Notes under the pieces: model-generated
The model's input: only the letters and a program-made list of their open reading frames with translations
Database searches by the model: none
Told to the model about the DNA's origin: nothing
Translations under genes and position numbers: made by a program
In this document: positions 56,175 through 63,918 of the stretch, in pieces
Layout: each line of letters begins with the position of its first letter
How positions within the stretch are numbered: the first letter of the stretch is position 1
From: Rhodospirillales bacterium
Lineage (GTDB): Bacteria > Pseudomonadota > Alphaproteobacteria > Rhodospirillales > UBA2165
Length of the DNA stretch: 64,000 nt
Assembly: GCA_016777585.1 (NCBI GenBank)
Contig: JADHRD010000001.1
Location: 34,056-98,055, forward strand
Direction: 5' to 3'

Positions 56175-57332
56175 TTATATCTCATCTGGACCGGGTTCCA
56201 ATCCAAGTGCAACTCGGCCATAGGTCCCACCGCACCGATCCCAACCAATAGCAATATGGTTGCTAGCAGCTTTGACGTCTCGATACTGCCGCTGGAATGT
56301 TTCGTTCAAATACAAACCATGCGCACCAGACGCTTCGAACAATCGTTCCACGGCTCGTTTGGAAAGTGTGCATGCGTAGGCAGTATCTCTTCGCATCCTA
56401 GCGCGCTTCTCGACTGAAAGTTGACCAAATTCGCGCATTCCAGAAGATGCTTCTTCAGCAATGCGCAATAGAAGAACGCGAGCGAGATCAATCTCGACAG
56501 ACGACTCAGCGACGCGCAATTGCATACTTTCCCTTTCAGCTACTGCGACATTTCGCTGAGAGCGTGCCTTGGTAAATTCCAGATACTCTTCAAGCGCACC
56601 TTCGGCGGCTCCTACAACAACGGATGCCAAAACCGATGGCGGTACCGCCAAATAAGGTGTCTGATAAATCTTGTCTTCATGGCAGGTCGTTCCGGGTGCT
56701 GTTCCTTGGCGCTGATCGGTCCGCGTGATAATTCGATGGTGGGGAACTAACACATCTTTGACGGAAACATGACAGCTTCCTGAGCCGGTAATTCCCATAA
56801 CGTGCCAAGTGTCTTCAATATCCAAACATTCAGCCGGAACTAAACACAAATGATGAGTAAGCTCACCCGTCTTGGCGTGAGGCATCATAAAACCTAGTTC
56901 GGCCCAATTGCCATGAGCCACACCGCTAACAAACCCCCACCTGCCACTAACAATTACACCATCATCCGTTCTTTCTCCTTTACCGCTTGGAGCTACGCCG
57001 GAAACTACTAGTTGATCTGGATTGTTTCCCCAAACTTCCTGTTGCGCCTGTTCGGGATACATCGTGACGTCGAGCACATGAACCGAATACACAGCAGCAA
57101 CCCAGGCTTGAGAGGCATCTCCTTGAGCCAAAGCCATAATAACTGACAGCATGGTTTCCCAATCGGCTTGGTGGCCACCGTACTTTTTTGGCTGCAGGCT
57201 TTTTAATACACCAGAGTCAATATAATCTTGGGCCGTTTCCTTGGGCGTTTTTCTGGCTATTTCTGCATCACGAGCGCGCTCCCTCAAAAGAGGTTTAAGC
57301 GCTATCGCTCTATCAACAAGCTCCTGATTCAT
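56175..57332 (-). CDS. acyl-CoA-dehydrogenase-fold flavin monooxygenase (HsaA/DszC/HpaH-like)
   Basis: Group D flavin monooxygenase fold: the 385 residues begin with KPLLRERARDAEIARKTP and have GDASQAWVAAVYSVHVLDV, SGRWGFVSGVAHGNWAELGF, VMGITGSGSCHVSVKDVLVP and the C-terminal HGLYLNETFQRQYRDVKAAS block. It is expected to hydroxylate an aromatic ring with FMNH2 or FADH2 from a separate reductase, which is not in this window. I start at the ATG at 57332, behind GGAAGGTAGG; a GTG six codons upstream is weaker. It follows a truncated gene remnant and precedes the extradiol dioxygenase by 51 bp, a layout like hsaA-hsaC of steroid degradation. Confidence 0.8.
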   Translation of the reverse strand: MNQELVDRAIALKPLLRERARDAEIARKTPKETAQDYIDSGVLKSLQPKKYGGHQADWETMLSVIMALAQGDASQAWVAAVYSVHVLDVTMYPEQAQQEVWGNNPDQLVVSGVAPSGKGERTDDGVIVSGRWGFVSGVAHGNWAELGFMMPHAKTGELTHHLCLVPAECLDIEDTWHVMGITGSGSCHVSVKDVLVPHHRIITRTDQRQGTAPGTTCHEDKIYQTPYLAVPPSVLASVVVGAAEGALEEYLEFTKARSQRNVAVAERESMQLRVAESSVEIDLARVLLLRIAEEASSGMREFGQLSVEKRARMRRDTAYACTLSKRAVERLFEASGAHGLYLNETFQRQYRDVKAASNHIAIGWDRCGGTYGRVALGLEPGPDEI

Positions 57333-57337
57333 TTTAC

Positions 57338-57502
57338 CTACCTTCCGCACAGAAATGGAACAATTTTTTTTAGCACATAAGAAAAATATTTAAAATAATT
57401 TTTATGGGAACTCCGGTTCGGCCACAACGGTAAAAGGTTTTTAGCCAATAGGGTATCCCGATATTCCTGCGGCAGTTCTTCAAGAGTTCCTAAATTCGCC
57501 AT
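57338..57502 (-). pseudogene. remnant of a gentisate 1,2-dioxygenase-like cupin gene
   Basis: A 54-codon frame starting at ATG 57502 with an unusually strong ribosome binding site (AGGAGGGG) right after the ligase stop. The first 29 residues, with GTLEELPQEYRDTLLAKNLL followed by PLWPN, resemble the N-terminus of gentisate 1,2-dioxygenases and related cupins, which then continue into the LPP block. Here the sequence turns abruptly into unrelated, AT-rich codons (SHKNYFKYFSYVLKK) and stops. This looks like a 5' end left after deletion of about 300 codons. The similarity is recalled by eye and has not been searched; a short intact peptide gene is the alternative. Confidence 0.55.
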
Positions 57503-57512
57503 ATGACCCCTC

Positions 57513-59099
57513 CTAAGCTCTCACATTTTTCAAAGCCTGCCGATCAACTTTTTGGGTGCCGGTCTTGGGAAGCTCGTTCATATATTGAATATGGCGGGGG
57601 TATTTATGCGGCAACAGCGATTGTTTGACAAAATTCTTAAGCTCGAGAGAGAACTCATCTCCAACTAGTATGGACGAGCTTGGCACTACATAGGCAACCA
57701 CTGTCATCCGCGCGTCGGCCATTTCCTCAGCTAGAACCGCACACTCTTTCACTTCAGGATGTTCGGCGAGGGCCATTTCTATTTCATGCGGCCATAACCA
57801 TTGCCCGGAAACTTTAACGAGATCATCCGCACGGCCTTTAAAAAAGTAAAAACCGTCAGCATCTCGAATAAACCGGTCACCTGTCCACAACCATTCGCCA
57901 CGCATTGTTTCACTGGTCTTATCTGGACGGTTCCAATAAGTCTCAGCACCTGAAATCCCGCTAACTTCCATGATACCTTCCTCACCGTCAGGTACTTCCT
58001 CGCCAGACGCATCAAGCAATCGAATGGCGTAACCCGGCACGCGCTTTCCTGCGGAACCCAGTTTTTTCTCTGCTTCAGTATTGGAGAGATAAATATGGAG
58101 CATTTCGGTAGAGCCCAGACCTTCGACAATTTCTTGCCCAAATCTATCTCGCCAACTATCAAAAATATTCTTCGAAAGCACTTCGGCGGCGGAGAGGCAT
58201 AGCCGAACAGAAGTTAGATCAGCTGATTGAGAACCCTCATGATTGATCAAGGTATTAAATGCTGTTGGTAATCCGAACAAAACAGTTGGATGATGTTTGG
58301 CTATCTGGTCAAAGATGCGTCCGGGTTCAGGACGCCCCGATGCCAGAACAGCGCTTGCCCCGGCAGCCAACGGAAACATAACCGAATTACCAAACCCATA
58401 AGCGAAAAAAATCTTTGGAATTGAATAACAAACATCTCCTGGCGCCAGTTTAATAATGTTTTGCGCGAAAGCCGTATTTGCATAGAGCAAATCCTCGTGA
58501 CGATGGACGACACCTTTGGGCCGACCAGTCGTACCAGAGGAATACATCCAAAGTGACATATCGTTCTTTGAAGTTGGAACCTCCTCAAGATCGACAGAGG
58601 CATTTTCGACAACCTCCCAAGCTATTCTGGTTCCAGTCGCCTCACCGACCACCACGACTTTGGTGCAATTCGTGTCGACAAGTAGCTCTTCGCTGAAAAT
58701 ATCCTGCATATCTTCAGAAACGATCGCAGCTTTAGCCTCACTATCCGTCAACATATAGCGAATGGCATCTTCCGTTGAGAGAGTATTCGTTAAGATTGGA
58801 ACACACCCCACTTTCATGGATCCCATGATCGCTGCGGGATAAGCGGGCTCATCATCCAGGAAGAGCATAATCCGGTCACTAGGTTTGACTCCAAATTGCA
58901 GAAGCATGTTGCCAATCTGGTTTGCTTCGCCAGCAAGTTGGTCATAGGTTCGATTGCCCGCATCGGAATAGACGGCTACTTTGGAACCTTCCCTTTGCGA
59001 TATATTGTCAAACAACAATCGAGAAGCATTATAAATATTAGGACATGAATAGGCGATCTCATCGGCCATTTTTTGTTTAATAGACACTTGGCTCATCAC
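57513..59099 (-). CDS. aryl-CoA ligase, benzoate-CoA ligase family
   Basis: Activates an aromatic carboxylic acid to its CoA thioester with ATP. The 528 residues of the ANL superfamily include the P-loop YSSGTTGRPKGVVHRHED, FFAYGFGNSVMFPLAAGA, the aryl-pocket/A5 stretch GLGSTEMLHIYLSN, WLWTGDRFIRDADGFYFFKG, RADDLVKVSGQWLWPHEIE and the catalytic A10 lysine in ELPKTGTQKVDRQAL. The YGFGNS and ILVKVSGQWL-like blocks are typical of benzoate and hydroxy/aminobenzoate CoA ligases. Its start overlaps the stop of the upstream flavin hydroxylase (ATGA). The likely role is the first step of the pathway. The substrate (benzoate, hydroxybenzoate or anthranilate) cannot be told. Confidence 0.88.
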   Translation of the reverse strand: MMSQVSIKQKMADEIAYSCPNIYNASRLLFDNISQREGSKVAVYSDAGNRTYDQLAGEANQIGNMLLQFGVKPSDRIMLFLDDEPAYPAAIMGSMKVGCVPILTNTLSTEDAIRYMLTDSEAKAAIVSEDMQDIFSEELLVDTNCTKVVVVGEATGTRIAWEVVENASVDLEEVPTSKNDMSLWMYSSGTTGRPKGVVHRHEDLLYANTAFAQNIIKLAPGDVCYSIPKIFFAYGFGNSVMFPLAAGASAVLASGRPEPGRIFDQIAKHHPTVLFGLPTAFNTLINHEGSQSADLTSVRLCLSAAEVLSKNIFDSWRDRFGQEIVEGLGSTEMLHIYLSNTEAEKKLGSAGKRVPGYAIRLLDASGEEVPDGEEGIMEVSGISGAETYWNRPDKTSETMRGEWLWTGDRFIRDADGFYFFKGRADDLVKVSGQWLWPHEIEMALAEHPEVKECAVLAEEMADARMTVVAYVVPSSSILVGDEFSLELKNFVKQSLLPHKYPRHIQYMNELPKTGTQKVDRQALKNVRA

Positions 59100-60235
59100 A
59101 AAGCAGCTTCCTTTTCTCGTAGGTTTAACTGCTCGACAAATCGAGGAGATATTTTTGCGACGTCCTCAATTGAAAGCCGACCCGATCTCAACGCGTAACT
59201 CCTCGCCAACTCCCACGGGTCCAACGCCATATGTTCACCAAAGTTCTCGTACCAAAGTGCAGAAGAAAGAGCGGCTGCGGTGAGTTTTGTGAGCACCGGC
59301 TGTCGCTTCTCTTGGTAGGCCGGCAATGCTTTTGTTACGTCAAAATCGTTTTCCTTCAAAGCGTCGACAAGAGCAATGACATCCTCCATCGCGAGGCGCG
59401 TTCCAGACCCAATTGAATAGTGCGCGGTGTGCAAAGCATCGCCAACCAGCACACGGTTTTTATGATACCAACGGGCATTCTCCAAAACTGGAAAACGCCG
59501 CCATATCGAGTTATTATTTATAAGTGCGTGTCCTTCAAATTCCTCGACAAATATGCCTTCACAGATCTTACGATACTCTTCTTCCAGCATGTTCTCAAAG
59601 CCGGCATTCCGAAAAGCAACTTCATCACATTCGACGAGAAATGTACTTTGATTTGGTGAAAACCGATAATGATGGACATTAAAAAATCCGTATTCAGTTT
59701 CTTTGAAGGTCTGCGTTAGTGTTTCAAAAGGTTTCGTTGTCCCGTACCAGCAGAACCGGTTGTGTAGAAAATAGGTTTTCTCACCATAAGACTGAGGCGC
59801 TTCAGCACGTACCACGGAATTCAAACCATCTGCCGCAATGACCAAATCGGCGCCGTCAAAGACTGACAGAGAATCGATGCGCATATCGTATATAGGTTTT
59901 ACACCTACTTTTGCTGCTTGCTGTTGAAACAACTTAAGCATTTCCAGACGACCAATCGCGCTGAAACCAATGCCATCAACCTTCACTTTCTCACCCTTAT
60001 GGGAGATCGTTATGCCGTCCCAGGTCTCCATTTTAGGTTCAATCAGATCAGCCGTTTCTGGGTCTCCTTCCCTCAGAAATTCAAGGGCGCGCTTTGAAAA
60101 GACGACCCCAAACCCCCAGGTTGCATCCGCGGGAGACTGATCAAAAATCTGAATATCTGCGTCAGGCTTAGCTCGCTTTATTAGCGTTGCCGCGTAGAGC
60201 CCTGCAGGTCCGGCCCCAAGAATTCCGATACGCAT
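59096..60235 (-). CDS. FAD-dependent aryl-CoA hydroxylase (salicylyl-CoA 5-hydroxylase-like)
   Basis: Flavin monooxygenase of 379 residues with FAD Rossmann motif IGILGAGPAGLYAATLIKRA, the family-typical DATWGFGVVFSKRALEFLRE, the DG-type LVIAADGLNSVVRAE and GDALHTAHYSIGSGTRLAME. It aligns along its whole length with the N-terminal half of the fused enzyme at 48558-50816 and lacks the reductase half. In this family the substrate is a CoA thioester, which fits the aryl-CoA ligase gene that overlaps its stop codon by 4 bp. It leads the catabolic operon and has an AAGGGG ribosome binding site. Confidence 0.85.
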   Translation of the reverse strand: MRIGILGAGPAGLYAATLIKRAKPDADIQIFDQSPADATWGFGVVFSKRALEFLREGDPETADLIEPKMETWDGITISHKGEKVKVDGIGFSAIGRLEMLKLFQQQAAKVGVKPIYDMRIDSLSVFDGADLVIAADGLNSVVRAEAPQSYGEKTYFLHNRFCWYGTTKPFETLTQTFKETEYGFFNVHHYRFSPNQSTFLVECDEVAFRNAGFENMLEEEYRKICEGIFVEEFEGHALINNNSIWRRFPVLENARWYHKNRVLVGDALHTAHYSIGSGTRLAMEDVIALVDALKENDFDVTKALPAYQEKRQPVLTKLTAAALSSALWYENFGEHMALDPWELARSYALRSGRLSIEDVAKISPRFVEQLNLREKEAAL

Positions 60236-60270
60236 TCCGCATCCCCTTCGTTCACTTTAACCACAAGACA

Positions 60271-60298
60271 ATCATATAATAATTTATACAATATACAA
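60271..60298 (-). promoter_or_regulatory. predicted promoter with overlapping operator-like motif, hydroxylase-ligase operon
   Basis: On the minus strand: -35 TTGTAT (60293-60298), 16-base spacer, -10 TATGAT (60271-60276), start near 60264 and about 30 bases before the hydroxylase ATG. The motif ATATTGTATAAAT (60282-60294) fills the spacer and touches the -35 box. Almost the same motif overlaps the promoter at 61033-61060. Confidence 0.5.
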
Positions 60299-60472
60299 TC
60301 TATTATTTTTTAGATAAGTAATAAAAATAGATGACCCACCAGCACGATAAATCCGACACCCAATAAAATAGGCGCCAACCAATCTCTATGGTCGACGCCT
60401 TAAATATTATTATTGTCCTTTAATCTGATTTAATTCAGGTACAGTTCGATCCTAATCAGCAAGTTATTAAAT

Positions 60473-60961
60473 CTATTTTTGCCATGGCCGCTCATAATCT
60501 TTGGCCATATGCCCAGACCCATCTTGATCTCCTTCCGAGAACAACCAACCGTACCCCCCTTTTGGATTTGAGAGAATCTCCCAGGCATTTCCATCTTTAT
60601 CCCAAAAGTAGAAACTGTAGGTACCATGCTGCTTAATGGGTTTCGTAATATTATCGAGCCCCCATTTCTCAGCCTGTTCTTCACACAAACGATGACACTC
60701 ATCAACCTCTTCGTCGGTATCCACATCAAGGCCATTATGAAACAATAGTCCCATTTTCGTTTTTTTGCTTCCGCGCTTAACAGCGGCGTAGGTATGCGTG
60801 CCTCCCAAACGAATCATCAAGGAAATCGGACTGGTCCGAACGACCTCCAACCCTAAAAATTCTTCATAAAACTTTCGACTTGCATCAACGTCGTCAACTT
60901 CAAGCGTACCGTGAGAAAGGAACTTGAGCTTCAATACAGGCTCTACATTTTTGTCCGGCAT
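60473..60961 (-). CDS. single-domain VOC (glyoxalase/bleomycin resistance/dioxygenase) protein
   Basis: A 162-residue protein with one glyoxalase-fold unit: SHGTLEVDDVDASRKFYEEF, LGLEVVRTSPISLMIRL, then YSFYFWDKDGNAWEIL, whose glutamate is the family's usual metal ligand, with His in LSHGTLEVDD as another. It resembles small catechol-dioxygenase-like or glyoxalase-like members but lacks the second unit of the extradiol enzyme at 55167-56123. It may be an isomerase, a small dioxygenase or a lyase. It has its own predicted promoter and is divergent from iclR. A gap of 237 bp with the operon promoter separates it from the hydroxylase gene. Confidence 0.75.
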   Translation of the reverse strand: MPDKNVEPVLKLKFLSHGTLEVDDVDASRKFYEEFLGLEVVRTSPISLMIRLGGTHTYAAVKRGSKKTKMGLLFHNGLDVDTDEEVDECHRLCEEQAEKWGLDNITKPIKQHGTYSFYFWDKDGNAWEILSNPKGGYGWLFSEGDQDGSGHMAKDYERPWQK

Positions 60962-61032
60962 TTCCGGTACTCCCTAAATATTTCTATTACCTAAATCAAA
61001 AACTGGCTATTTTTTTCTTTATAAAAAAGTAT

Positions 61033-61062
61033 ATTATATTATATATCATCTATTGTACAATA
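61033..61062. promoter_or_regulatory. predicted promoter of the VOC gene with palindromic operator-like site
   Basis: On the minus strand: -35 TTGTAC (61055-61060), 16-base spacer, perfect -10 TATAAT (61033-61038). The -35 lies inside the perfect 12-bp palindrome TATTGTACAATA (61051-61062). Read on the minus strand the site shares ATATTGTAYAA with the hydroxylase promoter at 60271-60298. It is about 130 bp from the iclR start, so it is a good candidate for the IclR binding site. Confidence 0.55.
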
Positions 61063-61194
61063 TATTTTTAATTTCGTTTTTCACAAACGACAACTTCCAA
61101 ATATCATTCAACAACGGCTACCTTAAGAAAAAGCCATCAAAATACTCAAACATAAAAGTTGTTATCCGGACCTTATCAGTATAGAAATATTTGT

Positions 61195-62004
61195 ATGATT
61201 CCAGCAAAGAGTTCTAGTTCAAATAAAAATGAGCCTGCAGGTAAAGATGTGCCTACAGGTAAACGTCGTGGCATTAATTCGGTTGAAATCAGTATAAAAA
61301 TTCTGGATGCCATTACAGAATTAGAGCAACCAGCCTCGTTGACCGATATATCCAATCAAGTAGGAATGGGCGTTAGCCAAACCCATCGCTATGTCTCAAG
61401 CTTTCTAAATTGCGGCATCCTTCGACAAGAACCCAATTCAACTCTCTATAAATTGGGCCCTAAGGCACTTCAAATCGGGCTTTCAGCGATTGCTGCCAAT
61501 GATCCAATTTCTCTGACGGATATTATGGCGCGTCAATTTTCCATCGAAAATCGCGCGACAATCTTAATGACTGTTTGGGGAAATAACGGCCCGACAATTA
61601 TTCGTTGGTATCATGGCCAGCCACCAATCTATACGATCCTGACAATAGGTTCTGTGTTGCCGGTAACCCAATCGGCAACGGGCCGGATGTTTATGGCACA
61701 CCTGCCAGAGAGTTTTGTCGAACCCATGCTAAAAAATGAAGGCTGGAAAACACCGCTTGGGCGAAACCCAAAGCTTATCAAGGGTAAAGAAAAAATCTTA
61801 AAAGACGGTTTTGCCGACGTCGATGGCACGGTTGTTCCAGGCCTTCGCGCCTATGCCACCCCAGTTTTTGGTGCAGACAACCAATTAATCGCTGTACTTT
61901 CAGTCGTTGGCTCTGATCAGATCGATCGGTCAATGGATAAAAAATGGATAGCGGAACTCAAAACCCAGTGCAAAGAGTTATCAGCCGAACTGGGCGCGAC
62001 CTAG
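61195..62004 (+). CDS. IclR family transcriptional regulator
   Basis: Winged-helix regulator of 269 residues. After a polar N-terminal tail, the HTH domain (about 30-95) has VEISIKILDAITELEQPASL and SNQVGMGVSQTHRYVSSFLN, followed by the IclR effector domain with ATILMTVWGNNGPTIIRWYH, the conserved GSVLPVTQSATGRMFMAHLP block and GTVVPGLRAYATPVFGADN. I start at the ATG at 61195; the frame opens with a TTG twelve codons upstream. It is divergent from the VOC gene and convergent with the TRAP permease, so it probably governs both the catabolic operon and the transporter in response to an aromatic effector. Confidence 0.9.
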   Translation: MIPAKSSSSNKNEPAGKDVPTGKRRGINSVEISIKILDAITELEQPASLTDISNQVGMGVSQTHRYVSSFLNCGILRQEPNSTLYKLGPKALQIGLSAIAANDPISLTDIMARQFSIENRATILMTVWGNNGPTIIRWYHGQPPIYTILTIGSVLPVTQSATGRMFMAHLPESFVEPMLKNEGWKTPLGRNPKLIKGKEKILKDGFADVDGTVVPGLRAYATPVFGADNQLIAVLSVVGSDQIDRSMDKKWIAELKTQCKELSAELGAT

Positions 62005-62021
62005 AATCCTCTATATCCCTT

Positions 62022-63338
62022 TTATAAAAGAGCAAGGGAGATTGATGGGAATACTATGATGAGCCCAAGAACAATTATCATTGTCAGCATAAACGGAAAT
62101 GCACCGGTAAAAATTTCCGTCAAAGATATTCTGCTATCATCTAAATTTGCTTGAATGACGAAACATGCCATTCCGAGCGGTGGTGTTAACAAACCGACCT
62201 CAATGGCAAGAACCGTAACAATCCCGAACCACACCAAGTCAATTTGATTACCTTCCATTAAAGGTAAAACAAAAGGCAACACGATTAACATAATGGATAC
62301 CGAGTCCAAAAAGGTACCCAAGATTAGCAGGACGAATACGTAACCCAGCAAGATCACAAAATAATTTAGGCCCGCCTCACTGATCATCGCACTGACATCT
62401 CCAGGTATGCCCGTCATTGTAAGCATCGAAGCGTAAAGTTGGGCTGATATAAGCAAAAAACAAATAGAGGATGTGACATAGCCTGTCTCCATTGCCACAC
62501 CCCAAAGTTTCTTAATCGTCAATTTTTTGCGGACAAATCCGATTATAAGCGCACCTAGCGTTCCAACCCCGCCGGCTTCAGTAGGCGTAAACAAACCGCC
62601 ATATATCCCGCCTAAAACAATCATCATTAATATCACGATTGGGAAAAGAAGTTTCCATGTATCATTCTCTTCAACCAAATCTATATCTTGCGCAAAGTCG
62701 CCCTCCGATTGCTTTACAAACTTAGGTGTAAAGACAGACATAAAATAAATCGCGACGACAAAGGCCAAAGCGAGAAGCACACCAGGTATAATCCCGGCAA
62801 TAAATAAATCTCCAACAGATGTTTCTGTTAATACGCCATAAATAATGAGAAGAAGGCTGGGTGGAATGAGCATACCGAGAACGGAGGACCCGGCCACGAC
62901 ACCCACGGCGAATTTAGGGGTGTAGCTATGTCGGATCATTTCAGGAACCGCAACCTTAGTGAATATTGATGCGGAGGCGATCGAAGTTCCTGTTACAGCA
63001 GCGAAAACGGCATTCGCACCGACCGTCGAAACCGCTAATCCGCCTTTAAGACGCGAAAATAATCGGTTTGCAGCCGTGAAAGTATCTTTGCCTATATCAC
63101 CTGCGGCTATTAGCAGACCCATCATGACAAAGAGGGGAATAACTCCGAAAATATAAAAGGAGATTTTTTCCGCGGCCGCGAGCGCCATAAGCTTTCCGGC
63201 AATTTCAAAATCTTTCATAAGCCAGACAGATAAAAAGGATACCGTTATCATGGCAAAAGCAATGTGCATACCGGCCTGGATCAGCACAAGCAAAGAGATG
63301 ATGGCTAGGATGCCAATTTCGAAATTTCCCAGTTCCAT
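62022..63338 (-). CDS. TRAP transporter large permease (DctM family), second system
   Basis: Permease of 438 residues with the DctM hallmarks FGVIPLFVMMGLLIAAGD, TGTSIASASIFTKVAVPEMI, GMLIPPSLLLIIYGVL, GGLFTPTEAGGVGTLGALI, FLDSVSIMLIVLPFVLPL and LLTPPLGMACFVIQANL. It differs clearly from the permease at 23552-24856 and has slightly more GC-rich codons. It follows dctQ by 2 bp and lies 17 bp from convergent iclR. With its binding protein at the window edge it probably imports the aromatic substrate of the neighbouring operon. Confidence 0.93.
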   Translation of the reverse strand: MELGNFEIGILAIISLLVLIQAGMHIAFAMITVSFLSVWLMKDFEIAGKLMALAAAEKISFYIFGVIPLFVMMGLLIAAGDIGKDTFTAANRLFSRLKGGLAVSTVGANAVFAAVTGTSIASASIFTKVAVPEMIRHSYTPKFAVGVVAGSSVLGMLIPPSLLLIIYGVLTETSVGDLFIAGIIPGVLLALAFVVAIYFMSVFTPKFVKQSEGDFAQDIDLVEENDTWKLLFPIVILMMIVLGGIYGGLFTPTEAGGVGTLGALIIGFVRKKLTIKKLWGVAMETGYVTSSICFLLISAQLYASMLTMTGIPGDVSAMISEAGLNYFVILLGYVFVLLILGTFLDSVSIMLIVLPFVLPLMEGNQIDLVWFGIVTVLAIEVGLLTPPLGMACFVIQANLDDSRISLTEIFTGAFPFMLTMIIVLGLIIVFPSISLALL

Positions 63339-63340
63339 GG

Positions 63341-63865
63341 CTATTTCGAAGAACCGCTCCCTGTCTTTTTTAAGTTAAAATAAAGGAACAACAAAATCTG
63401 CACGAATAGCGCCGCACAACCGATCAAAATAAGAAGTTTTATGGGCCATACAGGAATGGTCATTACACCCGGTGTACCTCGATAATAACCTCTTTCAAGC
63501 GATTGCTGGAAAAGCGGGATACTGAAATAGAAAATCAGACCAACAATCACCAATCCATTTAAATCGAATAGGAGCGTCAAAAATCTAGCGAAAACAGGCT
63601 TTCGAGTAGCCAGAGCATTGAACAATACATCCGACCGAATAAATCGTTTATGCCTCAGTGTGTCCGCGGCTTGCAACCAAACTATGGCGACGATCGCCAG
63701 CCCGACAAATTCAGCCACGCCAGGTAGTGGCTGGTTGAAAAACCCGCGCCCAAATACATCAACATTTACGACGACGACCATCGCAAGAATGCCAACAGCT
63801 CCAAGCGCATTAAGAATAAAAGTAATAGAGCCGACCGTAACATTGATCTTGTCTTTAACACTCAT
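63341..63865 (-). CDS. TRAP transporter small permease (DctQ family), second system
   Basis: Membrane subunit of 174 residues with about four helices (about 20-40, 55-72, 96-116, 138-158). The DctQ signature appears in VDVFGRGFFNQPLPGVAEFV and the polar WLQAADTLRHKRFIRSDVLF loop. It sits between the binding protein gene and dctM with a 2-bp gap to the latter. GC-richer codons than the first TRAP system set the two apart. Confidence 0.9.
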   Translation of the reverse strand: MSVKDKINVTVGSITFILNALGAVGILAMVVVVNVDVFGRGFFNQPLPGVAEFVGLAIVAIVWLQAADTLRHKRFIRSDVLFNALATRKPVFARFLTLLFDLNGLVIVGLIFYFSIPLFQQSLERGYYRGTPGVMTIPVWPIKLLILIGCAALFVQILLFLYFNLKKTGSGSSK

Positions 63866-63918
63866 AACCGCCTCTATTACCTTTCACAGGGAGTTAGGAT
63901 ATATTCCTTATCTATAAT

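Noticed and set aside
60310-60399. Minus-strand 29-codon hydrophobic frame (DWLAPILLGVGFIVLVGHLF) between the VOC and hydroxylase genes
   Set aside because: No ATG or GTG start at its beginning and no ribosome binding site; most likely chance or a relic of a membrane gene.
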